A stretch of DNA of 64,000 nucleotides from Eledone cirrhosa. Taxonomy: Eukaryota; Mollusca; Cephalopoda; Octopoda; Eledonidae. A model generated the notes under the pieces. It did no database searches. It was not told the DNA's origin and worked only from the letters and a program-made list of their open reading frames with translations. Shown here one piece after another: positions 34,805 through 45,769 of the stretch. Made by a program: the position numbers and the translations under genes. The stretch is taken from contig OZ024744.1 in the NCBI GenBank assembly GCA_964016885.1, forward strand, positions 73,142,474-73,206,473, written 5' to 3'. Position 1 is the first letter of the stretch, and every line of letters starts with the position of its first letter.

Positions 34805-34857
34805 TGAATAAAGCCCTTATTGTATAGCAAACCATGTCACTCTTCTTTCTTGATTTA

Positions 34858-35535
<678 letters not shown>

Positions 35536-35666
35536 CCAAATGTTAAACAAGGTTCATTGATTATTCAATGAATATAGTTTTACAATAGATTAAAAGCACT
35601 CAACACAGAAGTTTTCTGGAGTTATTAATATTATTCAATATATTAATAAATGGATGCATTCACATA

Positions 35667-35749
35667 ATCAAAATATATATTTTATTATATATATTTCGGA
35701 GGTACTATTTCTTCAGTACGTCCTCATCAGATAAAATACATAAATTGAT
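35667..35749 (-). ncRNA. Hammerhead ribozyme-like motif A
   Basis: On -: AUCAAUUUAUGUAUUUUAU (stem I 5' arm), CUGAUGA (complement of 35724-35730), stem II GGACGUACU/AGUACCUCC with one mismatch, GAAA, an AUAUAUAU mini stem III, U-A, then the stem I 3' arm pairing over about 19 positions with two mismatches and one G-U. The core is complete. The flank beyond carries ACTCCA and TTGAGTGCTTT as in motif B. Confidence 0.75.
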
Positions 35750-35849
35750 GCATGACATACCTCAACTGTGCTGATGGTTCAATTCCAGTCTTGGCAGTAT
35801 ATATGTACACACATATATATATATATATGTGTGTGTGTGTATATGTATG

Positions 35850-35885
<36 letters not shown>

Positions 35886-35908
35886 CACACACACACATAT
35901 ATATATAT
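35750..35908. repeat. Short spacer and TA/TG microsatellites
   Basis: TATG/TA/CA repeats at about 35800-35905; frames on both strands are simple repeats. Confidence 0.8.
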
Positions 35909-37304
35909 TTAGAAACACACAGATACATGCGGACACACACATATATACATGAATGCATCCGCACCCAACTGTGAGTTAAGGGTGCCAACTTCACCGATGT
36001 TGCTCAATGAATGACCGGGACAGACCAATTCAGTTTGAACCAGACTGAACCAGTATCAGAGTTAAAAATACATTATGAAGAGAGAAGAAACATTTAGATA
36101 TAATTAGTAATAAAATGTATCATACCTAAACTGTTCCTAAGTTCCTCGACTACGTAGTTTCGTGGCATAAACAAAAACAATATATCAAAGATATAGAGTC
36201 CTTGCGAGGTCTGCCGACTTATCAAGAGGATACCTCATTTTACTAGTCTCAAGAACGCGTCTACACGACGTGAGAAAGAATCCCAAAAGGCGGAGGGGGA
36301 GATAGTCACGCGATATAACGGTCGAGAAACAGAGCTAAGCCTCTTATAACCACGAAGAAAATACCACGGAGGCGGAGGGGGTATTCATATCGAGGCCGTA
36401 GAAGAGGTAGTGAAGAAGGCGAGAAGTATGAGTAATGGAAGCTTTCCAGTTGTCCCCACACTTCAAAGATTGCTCGACCAGAGGGAGTTATTAATATATT
36501 TAGAAACACACAGATACATGCGGACACACATATATATATATACATGAATGCATCCGCACCCAACTGTGAGTTAAGGGTGCCAACTTCACCGATGTTGCTC
36601 AATGAATGACCGGGACAGACCAATTCAGTTTGAACCAGACTGAACCAGTATCAGAGTTAAAAATACATTATGAAGAGAGAAGAAACATTTAGATATAATT
36701 AGTAATAAAATGTATCATACCTAAACTGTTCCTAAGTTCCTCGACTACGTAGTTTCGTGGCATAAACAAAAACAATATATCAAAGATATAGAGTCCTTGC
36801 GAGGTCTGCCGACTTATCAAGAGGATACCTCATTTTACTAGTCTCAAGAACGCGTCTACACGACGTGAGAAAGAATCCCAAAAGGCGGAGGGGGAGATAG
36901 TCACGCGATATAACGGTCGAGAAACAGAGCTAAGCCTCTTATAACCACGAAGAAAATACCACGGAGGCGGAGGGGGTATTCATATCGAGGCCGTAGAAGA
37001 GGTAGTGAAGAAGGCGAGAAGTATGAGTAATGGAAGCTTTCCAGTTGTCCCCACACTTCAAAGATTGCTCGACCAGAGGGAGTTATTAATATATTTAGAA
37101 ACACACAGATACATGCGGACACACACATATATACATGAATGCATCCGCACCCAACTGTGAGTTAAGGGTGCCAACTTCACCGATGTTGCTCAATGAATGA
37201 CCGGGACAGACCAATTCAGTTTGAACCAGACTGAACCAGTATCAGAGTTAAAAATACATTATGAAGAGAGAAGAAACATTTAGATATAATTAGTAATAAA
37301 ATGT

Positions 37305-37313
<9 letters not shown>
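35909..37313. repeat. ~593-bp satellite, 2.4 tandem units
   Basis: Units start TTTAGAAACACACAGATACATG at about 35909, 36499 and 37094; the last is cut at 37313 by (TA)n. Copies are almost identical over the full unit, which implies recent amplification. GC-richer blocks (GGCGGAGGGGG, GACTACGTAGTTTCGTGG) stand out from the AT-rich surroundings. Frames with LFLDRYIA endings are shadows. Confidence 0.95.
36144..36229 (-). ncRNA. Hammerhead-like relic in satellite unit 1
   Basis: On -: CCUC, UUGAUAA (core CUGAUGA changed at two positions), GU(C)GGCA pairing with UGCCAC as stem II, GAAAC, a self-complementary ACUACGUAGU stem III, GUC triplet, then GAGG pairing with CCUC as stem I. The identical arrangement is at 36739-36824 in unit 2. 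Confidence 0.4.
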
Positions 37314-37335
<22 letters not shown>

Positions 37336-37689
37336 CGTTTCTGAATTTGTTTAGCAAGATTCTTTATCTGAAAACGTGTGTTGAAACCAATATTGTTATA
37401 CTTTCGGAGAGTCATGTTGCCAATAAGAAACACACGCACCAGTTGCTTTCACTTCAATTTATTATAATAAATTTATAAATTTAGGAATTTATAAATTTCC
37501 GGTTGGTTGGTTGGTTCCACAACCAGATGATTGTTCATATATTGTCAAAGTTCTTTCGTCACACATTCTGTGACCTCTTCAGTGACTGGGGATTCTTTTC
37601 TTTGTTTTTGTGCCTCTCCTTTGTTCTGTTCTACGCCATCTTGTTTCACACAAAAACAAGATGGCGTAGGACAGAACAAAGGAGAGGCA
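37336..37689 (-). mobile_element. PLE terminal fragment ending in a hairpin
   Basis: Matches 28746-28950 and the inverse of 32400-32641, including the segment lacking in the main copy. The end folds back: arms 37611-37645 and 37655-37689 are 35-nt reverse complements with one mismatch. Confidence 0.9.
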
Positions 37690-38586
37690 TATATATATAT
37701 GTATATATATATGTATGCATATATATGTATGTGTGTGTGTGTATGTGTGTCTGTGTGTGAGAGACAGTCTCTGTGCTCACACTCATTTCTACAAATTTAG
37801 ATGCACACCTCTTATTTGTGTTTATATATATATAATGTATTATATTCAAAGTTTTTTTCCCCTTCAATTTTAGACCTAGTTCCATGAATACTTCTTAAGT
37901 AATCTCACTGCTATATTTATAGTGTTTATTTAGGATTTACGACATGAAGCAAGTTTGTAATCCTCATATTCCGCACAAAAGTTCCTAGACCATTTCCATT
38001 AGTTTCAACATTTTGATTTATTATAAATGGACATCCATTTCTGCCAACCTAGACAAGGAATGTTCTGATATAAAGTTCTCCTAAAATACTATAGCCAGCT
38101 ATATTGACCACCAGCGTAACATCCAAAAAGGTTTTAACTCACTCAGAAAAATAATCTTACCAGATTAAACCAAATTGTCTGTTATGGAAATTTAAGAGCC
38201 AAATGGAAGCAACAATATATATATTTAATTTTGGATGTATAAGTGAACACATGGAAATGGAATCTCCAGCATATTTTCTTATATATTGAACAACTGAAGT
38301 AAAGCAATGTTGTAACAACAGACAATGGTAAACTAAGATTTCTTGTTTCTTGTTTATTGTTTTTTGAGGATCTTAGTTTATTTAAATCTTTTTTTTCTTT
38401 ACTTATATAATTTTATAATATATAGCTATCAATATATTGTGCAATGTTGTGGATATATATCATTATACATTGATTATATCATGTGAAATAGCATTACAAA
38501 GCTTGTTTGTGTAATATGGAATATTATCAAAATTAGTTTTATGTAATTCAAATCAGTTTGACAGATTTTAGGGGTTGGTGCCTGCT
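37690..38586. other. Unassigned AT-rich spacer
   Basis: TA/TG repeats at 37690-37745, then no recognised element or gene. Confidence 0.5.
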
Positions 38587-39011
38587 TTAACCCTTTAGTA
38601 TTTAAACTCACCGTATCCAGCAAGAATTCTCTCACCTCTCTCTGTTCAAACTGGTTGTAACTAGCCACTCAAACCAACATTAAGGTATTGTTCTTAAAAT
38701 AAATATCATCAAAATCCCGTTGATTTGATAGTATGTGAGATAATTATGTGAGATAAAGCTTTTACCCCAAAAATATAATAGTATATATAGAGTAATGTAA
38801 ATGCTAAAGGGTTAAATCGGCCATATCTGGGCAGAATTCTCTGACCTCATTCTGTTCAAACTGGCCGTAACCAGCTGCTCATACCAATATTAAGGTATTG
38901 TTCTCAAAATAAATATCAAAATCTCATAGATTTGATATTATGTGACATGAAGCTATTTCTGTGAAAATACAATAATATTGTATATAGAGTAATGTAAAGG
39001 CTAAAGGGTTA
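38587..39011. mobile_element. Two TTAA MITEs end to end
   Basis: 38587-38815 is complete with both terminal repeats. 38816-39011 continues at once with the interior (ATCGGCCATATCTGGGCAGAATTCTC) and has only the right terminal repeat, so the second copy lacks its left end and shares the junction. Confidence 0.85.
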
Positions 39012-39344
39012 GGAGAATATATATCTTTTCAACATTGGCTTCCCATCCATGACATAAAATATTATACATTGAAAATTAAATTTTAATAATTTATAAATTT
39101 TAATTAAGTATTAATTGAATAACTAAAAGTGATAGTTTTATGAGCAACTACCAATATGTATTCTTTACACTTTACATTTCTCACCACCTATTGCCATACA
39201 ATGACCTCCCCCTCAACCCCTTCCCTTGCAGTGTCCTTGAAACTCTCAGTACTCTAACATGAGAGTCAAACACACTTTCCAAATCATAGATTTAAATTAT
39301 TAGTATATAACATTGATGTAACTTCTGCTAATTTATATAACTTA
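39012..39344. other. Unassigned spacer
   Basis: No gene or element recognised. Confidence 0.5.
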
Positions 39345-41155
39345 TGGTAGTAACTGTTTAATGTTAGTGTTGGTTTAACATTAGTATGGTACTAACTGTT
39401 TAATGTTAGTGTTGGTATAGTAGACATTAGTATGGTACAAAATGTTTAATGTTAGTGTTGGTGTAGGAGATATTAGTATGGTACTAACTGTTTAAAGTTA
39501 GTGTTGGTGAAGTAGACATTAGTATGGTACTAAATGTTTAATGTTAGTGTTGGTGTAGGAGATAGAGATATTAGTATGGTACTAACTGTTTAATGTTAGT
39601 ATTGGTGTAAGAGATATTAGTATGGTAGTAACTGTTTAATGTTAGTGTTGGTGTAGTAGACATTAGTATGGTACTAACTGTTTAATGTTAGTGTTGGTGC
39701 AGTAGACATTAGTATGGTAGTAACTGTTTAATGTTAGTGTTGGTGCAGTAGACATTAGTATGGTAGTAACTGTTTAATGTTACTGTTGGTGTAGTAGACA
39801 ATAGTGTGGTACTAACTGTTTAATGTTAGTGTTGGTGTAGTAGACAATAGTGTGGTACTAACTGTTTAATGTTACTGTTGGTGTAGTAGACATTAGTATG
39901 GTAGTAACTGTTTAATGTTAGTGTTGGTGTAGTAGACATTAGTATGGTAGTAACTGTTTAATGTTAGTGTTGGTGTAGTAGATATTAGTATGGTACTAAC
40001 TGTTTAATGTTACTGTTGGTGTAGTAGACGATAGTGTGGTACTAACTGTTTAATGTTAGTGTTGGTGTAGTAGACATTAGTATGGTAGTAACTGTTTAAT
40101 GTTAGTGTTGGTGTAGTAGACATTAGTGTGGTACTAACTGTTTAATGTTAGTGTTGGTGAAGTAGACATTAGTATGGTACTAACTGTTTAATGTTAGTGT
40201 TGGTGTAGTAGACATTAGTATGGTACTAACTGTTTAATGTTAGTGTTGGTGTAGTAGACATTAGTGTGGTACTAACTGTTTAATGTTACTGTTGGTGTAG
40301 TAGACATTAGTATAGTAGTAACTGTTTAATGTTAGTGTTGGTGCAGTAGACATTAGTGTGGTACTAACTGTTTAATGTTAGTGTTGGTGTAGTAGACATT
40401 AGTGTGGTACTAACTGTTTAATGTTAGTGTTGGTGAAGTAGACATTAGTATGGTAGTAACTGTTTAATGTTACTGTTGGTGTAGTAGACATTAGTATAGT
40501 AGTAACTGTTTAATGTTAGTGTTGGTGCAGTAGACATTAGTGTGGTACTAACTGTTTAATGTTAGTGTTGGTGTAGTAGACATTAGTATGGTACTAACTG
40601 TTTAATGTTACTGTTGGTGTAGTAGACATTAGTGTGGTACTAACTGTTTAATGTTACTGTTGGTGTAGTAGACATTAGTATAGTAGTAACTGTTTAATGT
40701 TAGTGTTGGTGTAGTAGACATTAGTATGGTACTAACTGTTTAATGTTAGTGTTGGTGTAGTAGACATTAGTATGGTACTAACTGTTTAATGTTAGTGTTG
40801 GTGTAGTAGACATTAGTGTGGTACTAACTGTTTAATGTTACTGTTGGTGTAGTAGACATTAGTATAGTAGTAACTGTTTAATGTTAGTGTTGGTGTAGTA
40901 GACATTAGTATGGTACTAACTGTTTAATGTTAGTGTTGGTGTAGTAGACATTAGTGTGGTACTAACTGTTTAATGTTACTGTTGGTGTAGTAGACATTAG
41001 TATGGTACTAACTGTTTAATGTTAGTGTTGGTGCAGTAGACATTAGTGTGGTACTAACTGTTTAATGTTAGTGTTGGTGTAGTAGACATTAGTGTGGTAC
41101 TAACTGTTTAATGTTAGTGTTGGTGTAGTAGACATTAGTATGGTACTAAATGTTT
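39345..41155. repeat. 46-bp minisatellite, about 39 units
   Basis: Unit: ACTAACTGTTTAATGTTAGT, GTTGGTGTAGTAGACATTAG, TATGGT. Variable positions are TATGGT/TGTGGT, GTAGTAACT/GTACTAACT, TTAGTG/TTACTG and TGTAGT/TGCAGT/TGAAGT. No frame is kept open, so it is non-coding. Confidence 0.98.
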
Positions 41156-41649
41156 AATATTAAAGCAGTATAAATTAGGTTGTCCTCATCTGTTCATCTG
41201 GGACTCTTGCCTTACAACACCCTAGAAACCTTCTTGTGTTATGCAACATCATTGAAGACACAGGTTTAAAACATACAAAAGTCTTCTTCTTCTTCTTCTT
41301 CTTCTTCTTCTTCTTCTTCTTCTTCTTCTTCTTCTTCTTCTTCTTCTTCTTCTTCTTCTTCTTCTTCTTCTTCTTCTTCTTCTTCAAGGCTAGTGTCATT
41401 CTAAGTCATCAATCTCAAAGAATTGTCATATGTAGACCCAACCAGGTCCTCCAGCGCCTTCCATCACTTGTTGTCCCATGGTGCCAGTCCCTCTGCATCC
41501 TCCAATCCAAGGTGATGTCGAGCCTCTGGAACTCTTCCCTGAAAGGATATAACTGATCATATATTTTTTTTAACGTCCAGATGTACATAGTTCTATTTAT
41601 GTTAAGCCTTTAATTCAGAACATCAAGATGATGGTGGTAAAATATACAT
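41156..41649. repeat. (CTT)n microsatellite with unassigned flanks
   Basis: (CTT)n at 41282-41386. The flanks (CTCAAAGAATTGTCATATGTAG.., CAACCAGGTCCTCCAGCGCC) look like a piece of an interspersed repeat but I cannot name it. Confidence 0.8.
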
Positions 41650-42010
41650 CATCATCATCACTTTTTAATGTCCATTTTTCCACAATAACATGAATTAAAC
41701 CAGACATGTCAAACTGAGGGTTCCCCCAAGGACCACATGGGTCACACATGTGTTGTCTGAGGGCTACACACAATAACTAATTGCACATACAACTAATTTT
41801 TTAAAATGTTATATTACGAAGTTAAAACATGCTCGCGCTGTAAAAATCTTTGTGCGGGGGGCCGCAGAAGTGCTTGTAAAGGGCCGCATGTTTGACATGC
41901 CTCATTTAGACGAGTTGTCCCATTATGAGACAAGTCCGACGAAGTGACTGTTTCTGGCTTGGTTTCTACAGTTGGATGCTCTTCCTTACACCAACTACAT
42001 TTACAAATGT
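41650..42010 (-). repeat. LINE/SINE tail interrupted by a MITE
   Basis: (ATC)n and TAATGTCCATTTTTCCAC at 41650-41700 resume at 41903 with AGACGAGTTGTCC..TGGTTTCTACAGTTGGATGCTCTTCC. The insert is listed separately. Confidence 0.75.
41703..41902. mobile_element. hAT-like MITE nested in the tail
   Basis: Ends CAGACATGTCAAACTGAGGG and GCCGCATGTTTGACATGCC form ~15-bp inverted repeats. Flanks AATTAAAC and ATTTAGAC look like a diverged 8-bp target duplication, as hAT elements make. No coding. Confidence 0.65.
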
Positions 42011-42045
42011 ATAAATTTATGTAATAAATTATTTGTTTGCTTCTT

Positions 42046-42480
42046 AACCCTTTAGCATTTAAACCGGCCATATCCGGCTAGAATTCTCTCACCTTTTTCT
42101 GTTTAAACCAGCTGTAACTGGCCACTAATTCTGATGTTAAGGTATTGTTCTAAAAATAAATAATATCAAAATCTCATACATTTGATAATAATTGTTTCTA
42201 CTTTTGGCACAAGGCCAGCAATTACCCCAGTGTATTACTGGCACTTTATTTTATCGACCCCGTAAGGATGAAAGGCAAAGTTAACCTCGGCGGGATTTGA
42301 ACTCAGATCATAAAGGGCCGTAACTCTATGCTGCAAAGCATGGTGTCCGACCCTCTACCGATACTGCCAATCCACCGCCCTGTTTGATATTTGATAATAT
42401 TGAGGTAATTATGTAAGAAAAATCCTTTACCACAAAAATACAATAGTATATATAGAGTAATGTAAATGCTAAAGGGTTAA
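42046..42480. mobile_element. TTAA MITE split by a SINE
   Basis: Left end TTAACCCTTTAGCATTTAAA at 42046; right end AAATGCTAAAGGGTTAA at 42480; interior broken at 42182-42395 by the SINE. Confidence 0.9.
42190..42380 (-). mobile_element. SINE family 1 nested in MITE
   Basis: Read on -: GGGCGGTGGATTGGCAGTAT head to AAAAGTAGAAACAAT tail, complete. TTTGATA occurs on both sides as target duplication. Confidence 0.9.
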
Positions 42481-42648
42481 TCTTTTTCATTTATTTTATT
42501 TATTTTTGTCATTGACTGAAAAATATAAATCTTTTGTTTAATTTGTTTTATCAATTGTCATTAAATATTTGTTTTCTAAAAGGAAATTCACTCCATTAAT
42601 CTATTCATGTTTGAAGCCCCGAGTTCTTGTATATATTATTTACTCACC

Positions 42649-42795
42649 CTGCTTTCCAGCATAGTTACGTCCCTGTACGATCTGAGTTCAAATCCCGCCG
42701 AGGTTAACTTTGCCTTTCATCCTTACGGAGTCGATAAAATAAAGTACCAGTAATGAACTGGGTAATTGCTGGCCTTGTGCCTAAAGTAGAAACAA
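42649..42795 (+). mobile_element. 5'-truncated SINE family 1 with target duplication
   Basis: Starts within the family at TGCTTTCCAGCATAG; flanked by the 14-bp direct repeat ATTATTTACTCACC (about 42635-42648 and 42796-42809). Confidence 0.9.
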
Positions 42796-42859
42796 TTATT
42801 TACTCACCATTGCAATAAACATTGTGGAAAAATCATACTTACGTATGAGGGTAAGCTGA

Positions 42860-43535
42860 CAAATTCATAAGCTGACTATGAAGGAGTGATGCTAAAGCTG
42901 TGAAATCTTACATGCATTAATTTCAACTCTTCTTATTAATAACTACATTGTTTCTTTCCAAGGATTATGTGAAGGTGCATGGCTGAGTGGTAAGAGAATT
43001 GGATTCACAATCTTGAGGTTGTGAGTTCGATTCCTGGACCGGGTGATGCGTTATGTCCTTGAGCAAGACACTTTATTTCACGTTGCTCCTTCTACCTGGA
43101 GTTGCGACTAATAGATAGCATTAGCAATTGGAAAGACCAATGGAAACATTGTTTCCTCGCTCCGATTTGATGAAAGTCGATCGATTGTCGATGTTGAAAA
43201 TTAAACCTCATTTGGTCATTCCATGAGAGTATCTTAGTTAGCCTATGAAGGAGTCTTGCTAGAGCTGTGAAATCTTGCATGCATTAATTTTAGCTCTTCT
43301 TATTAATAACTGCATTGTTTCTTTCCAGGGACTATGTTGGAAAATAAACCTCATTTGGTCATTCCATGAGAGTATCTTGGTAGGATAACTATGAAGGATT
43401 GTCAGAGTTGTGAAATCTTGCATGCATTAATATCAACTCTTCTTATTAATAACTACATTGTTTTTTTCTAGAGACTATGTTGAAAAATAAACCTCATTTG
43501 GTTGTTCCATGAGAGTATCTTAGTCGGCCTATGAA
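42860..43535. repeat. 146-bp tandem repeat, about 3.5 units
   Basis: Units carry CTATGAAGGAGT..GCTAGAGCTGTGAAATCTTG, CATGCATTAAT, CTCTTCTTATTAATAACT, CATTGTTTCTTTCCAGGGAC and CATTTGGTCATTCCATGAGAG. A single inverse unit lies at 59435-59605. The first unit here is interrupted by a SINE. Confidence 0.85.
42972..43190 (+). mobile_element. tRNA-derived SINE, family 3
   Basis: GGCTGAGTGGTAAGAG (A-box region), GTTGTGAGTTCGATTCCTGG (B-box region), CCTTGAGCAAGACACTTTAT, then the GGAAAGACCAATGGAAACATTG body. It shares the tRNA head and leader with family 2 but has another body. Confidence 0.8.
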
Positions 43536-43689
43536 ATTTATATATAGTATTCTTTACAACCAATTCCAACTTGCTACTCTTCAAATCATGTATCAAACTT
43601 TGATTGCAATATAAACTAAATGCCGCAATATTAAACTGTAAACAGATAGGTTAAGTAATATATCATAGATATATTGTATTAGAGTAATG

Positions 43690-44225
43690 CTGGTACCATG
43701 ATAAAATGCACCCAACCCACTTTGTAAATTGGTAGTACTGGTGTCATGATGAAAAACACCCAGTCTACTCTGTAAGGTAGTCATGTTAGTGCCTCAATAA
43801 AACACACCCCGTGTAGTCTGTAAATTGGTAGTGCTGGTGCCATGATGAAACACACCCAATGCACTCTGTAAATTTGGGAGTGCTGATGCCATGATAATAC
43901 ACACCCAGTGCAATCTGTAAATTGGTAGTGCTGGCACCATGATAAAACACACCCAGTGCACTCTGTAAATTGGTAGTGCTGGTGCCATAATAAAACACAC
44001 CCAGTGCACTCTGTAAATTGGTAGTGCTGGTGCCATGATAAAACACACCCAGTGCACTCTGTAAATTGGTAGTACTGGTGCCATGATAAAACACACCCAA
44101 TCTACTCTATAAGGTAGTCATGTTAGTGCCACAATAAAACACACCCAGCCTATTTGTAAATTGGGAGTGCTAGTACCATGATGAAATGCACCCAGTACAT
44201 TCTGTAAAGTGGTTGGTGTAAGCTA
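43690..44225 (+). repeat. ~48-bp minisatellite from the LINE 3' UTR
   Basis: About eleven units of GGTAGTGCTGGTGCCATGAT, AAAACACACCCAGTGCACTC, TGTAAATT. Because 48 is a multiple of 3, frames on - stay open with a 16-residue repeat (GVFYHGTSTTNLQSAL); I treat these as chance, not a gene. Confidence 0.9.
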
Positions 44226-44386
44226 TATCAGGATATGAACAATTGCATTGCCTAATACGAAATATTAATTATATATGTCTAACTGAATACACACGTGCTT
44301 TTTCTCAAACATTTTTTCTTTTTTCCATTCTTTTCTCTTCTCACTCTCTACCATTTTATTTCATCTTTAATTTTTCATTCTATCGT

Positions 44387-44470
44387 CTGATGAAGAACTA
44401 GTGTGGGAAACTTAAAGACTCTTTTCCTACTATATTAAGCTTTAAACTTCATTGTACTGTGTTGTTTAGT
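44387..44470 (+). ncRNA. Decayed hammerhead-like motif H
   Basis: CUGAUGA at 44387-44393 and GAAAC at 44407-44411, 13 nt apart, but stem II does not pair. The downstream words AAGACTCTTTTCCTACTATAT match motif I at 49.8 kb on the other strand. Confidence 0.3.
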
Positions 44471-45137
44471 TTGTTATTTCCATTTATTTTTTCCATATAT
44501 ATATGTATATATATAAGTAGTAAACACAACAGTACGAGCTAAGGTGAAACAATTGTTCTCGGTATGGTGAACTAACTGTTGTGTTACCACTTCTACCAAA
44601 CTCGTCCCATGGACTGAGTGCTCTAACACTATTACCTTCCAGTGTTCTACCCCTCTCTCTCTCTCCCCCCCCCCTCTCTCTCTCTCTCTCTCTTTATATA
44701 TATATATATATAGCAGATGTTAAATGATGATGATGATGATGATGATTATATATATATATAAGAGTTTAGACAAGTACATAATCAACCATAAATATGCAAA
44801 GAACATTTTAAAGCTCAGTGTGATGTTATAGTCCACAGCAAAATACGTAGTTAAAAGACAGTTCAGAGTTTAATCCAATCAGTAAATTTTAAATCACAGT
44901 AGTTTTATAATATCACAGAGTATATATATATCATAAAAGAATAATTTATCCCAAAAGTATAACAAGTTTAAATACTGTCTTTGAATTGCTTATACTTTTG
45001 GGACTTCTTTGATAATTTTATGGACATGTAATGGTAAATATCATTTATATTTAAGTGATTCTGATGAGATTATTATAACAAGAATGGAATGTTTCAGTTA
45101 AATCAATCAAATATTTTAATTTTAATTTTTGTTATTT
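44471..45137. repeat. Microsatellites, LINE tail tip and unassigned sequence
   Basis: (CT)n at 44651-44692, (TA)n, a LINE tip GATGTTAAATGATGATG at 44713-44746, then AT-rich sequence with no gene. Confidence 0.6.
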
Positions 45138-45300
45138 ATCATCATCATCATCATTTTACATCCGCTTATCCTTGCTTGCAAGGGTGGGGTGGGTCTTATT
45201 AAACACAGCATCTCTCCATTCATCACAGTTTCTTGTCAACTCCACTATGAACTTCAGTGATCTGAGGTCTGCTTTCACCACCACCGACCATGTTTTTCAT
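45138..45300 (-). repeat. SINE family 2 / LINE tail fragment
   Basis: (ATC)n, CATTTTACATCCGCTTATCC and TTGCTTGCAAGGGTGGGGTG as in the 33890-end of the family 2 SINE, then a non-matching body. Confidence 0.55.
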
Positions 45301-45769
45301 GTCGGGCTTTAGCCCTTCTTCAGGAGTACAAAAATAGGGACACGATCACAAAGGATAGATACAGAAAATAAAAACTAGTCCAAATAAAAAAAAAAAACAC
45401 GGAAAATAAAGAGAGTAAGCAAGAGAAACCACTGAATAGTCTTGGTAACTTAAATTGGAACACTAAGTGAAATGTGTGTGTATTAGTGTTGATTTTATGT
45501 GTGAGTGTATGTGTATGCTTAAAAATGTGTGTTTTTTTAAGGTATATTGTGTAAAGTATCAAAGATAGTGTGTGTATGTGTATAACCATGTGGTATGTGG
45601 TAGTGGACTTTTATGTATGAGTGAATGTAAGTTTGAATGTGTGTACTGTATATGTATGTTGATTGAAGTTATTTTGTGTGTGAGTAAAGTATCTGGCAGT
45701 ATGTCCGTGAAATGTATGGATTTGTATGTGTGAGTGAATGATTAAATTTTAGCATGTATACGTTTAATT
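45301..45769. other. Unassigned; TG-rich
   Basis: It opens with a GGGCTTTAGCCC hairpin (45305-45316) beside CTTCTTCAGG, then TG-rich sequence. No gene supported. Confidence 0.5.

Larger units (their letters stand above)
34522..34857. repeat. 336-bp palindrome with two divergent hammerhead-like motifs
   Basis: Arms of about 160 bp, nearly perfect, centre near 34690, starting after (TA)n. The right flank 34858-35030 (ATTACTCCAAG..) matches 16555-16710. Confidence 0.95.

Noticed and set aside
41236..41556. Poly-Phe / poly-Lys frames over (CTT)n
   Set aside because: Microsatellite translation only.
39345..43535. CRISPR-like array
   Set aside because: Tandem units have no unique spacers and the genome is eukaryotic.
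43786..44100. Open frame with a 16-residue repeat, possible repeat protein
   Set aside because: The 48-bp minisatellite is a multiple of three, so frames stay open by chance; the same unit elsewhere is out of frame and non-coding.
45301..45335. Hammerhead at the GGGCTTTAGCCC hairpin
   Set aside because: On - the core would be CUGAAGA and GAAA is displaced; at best a distant relic.
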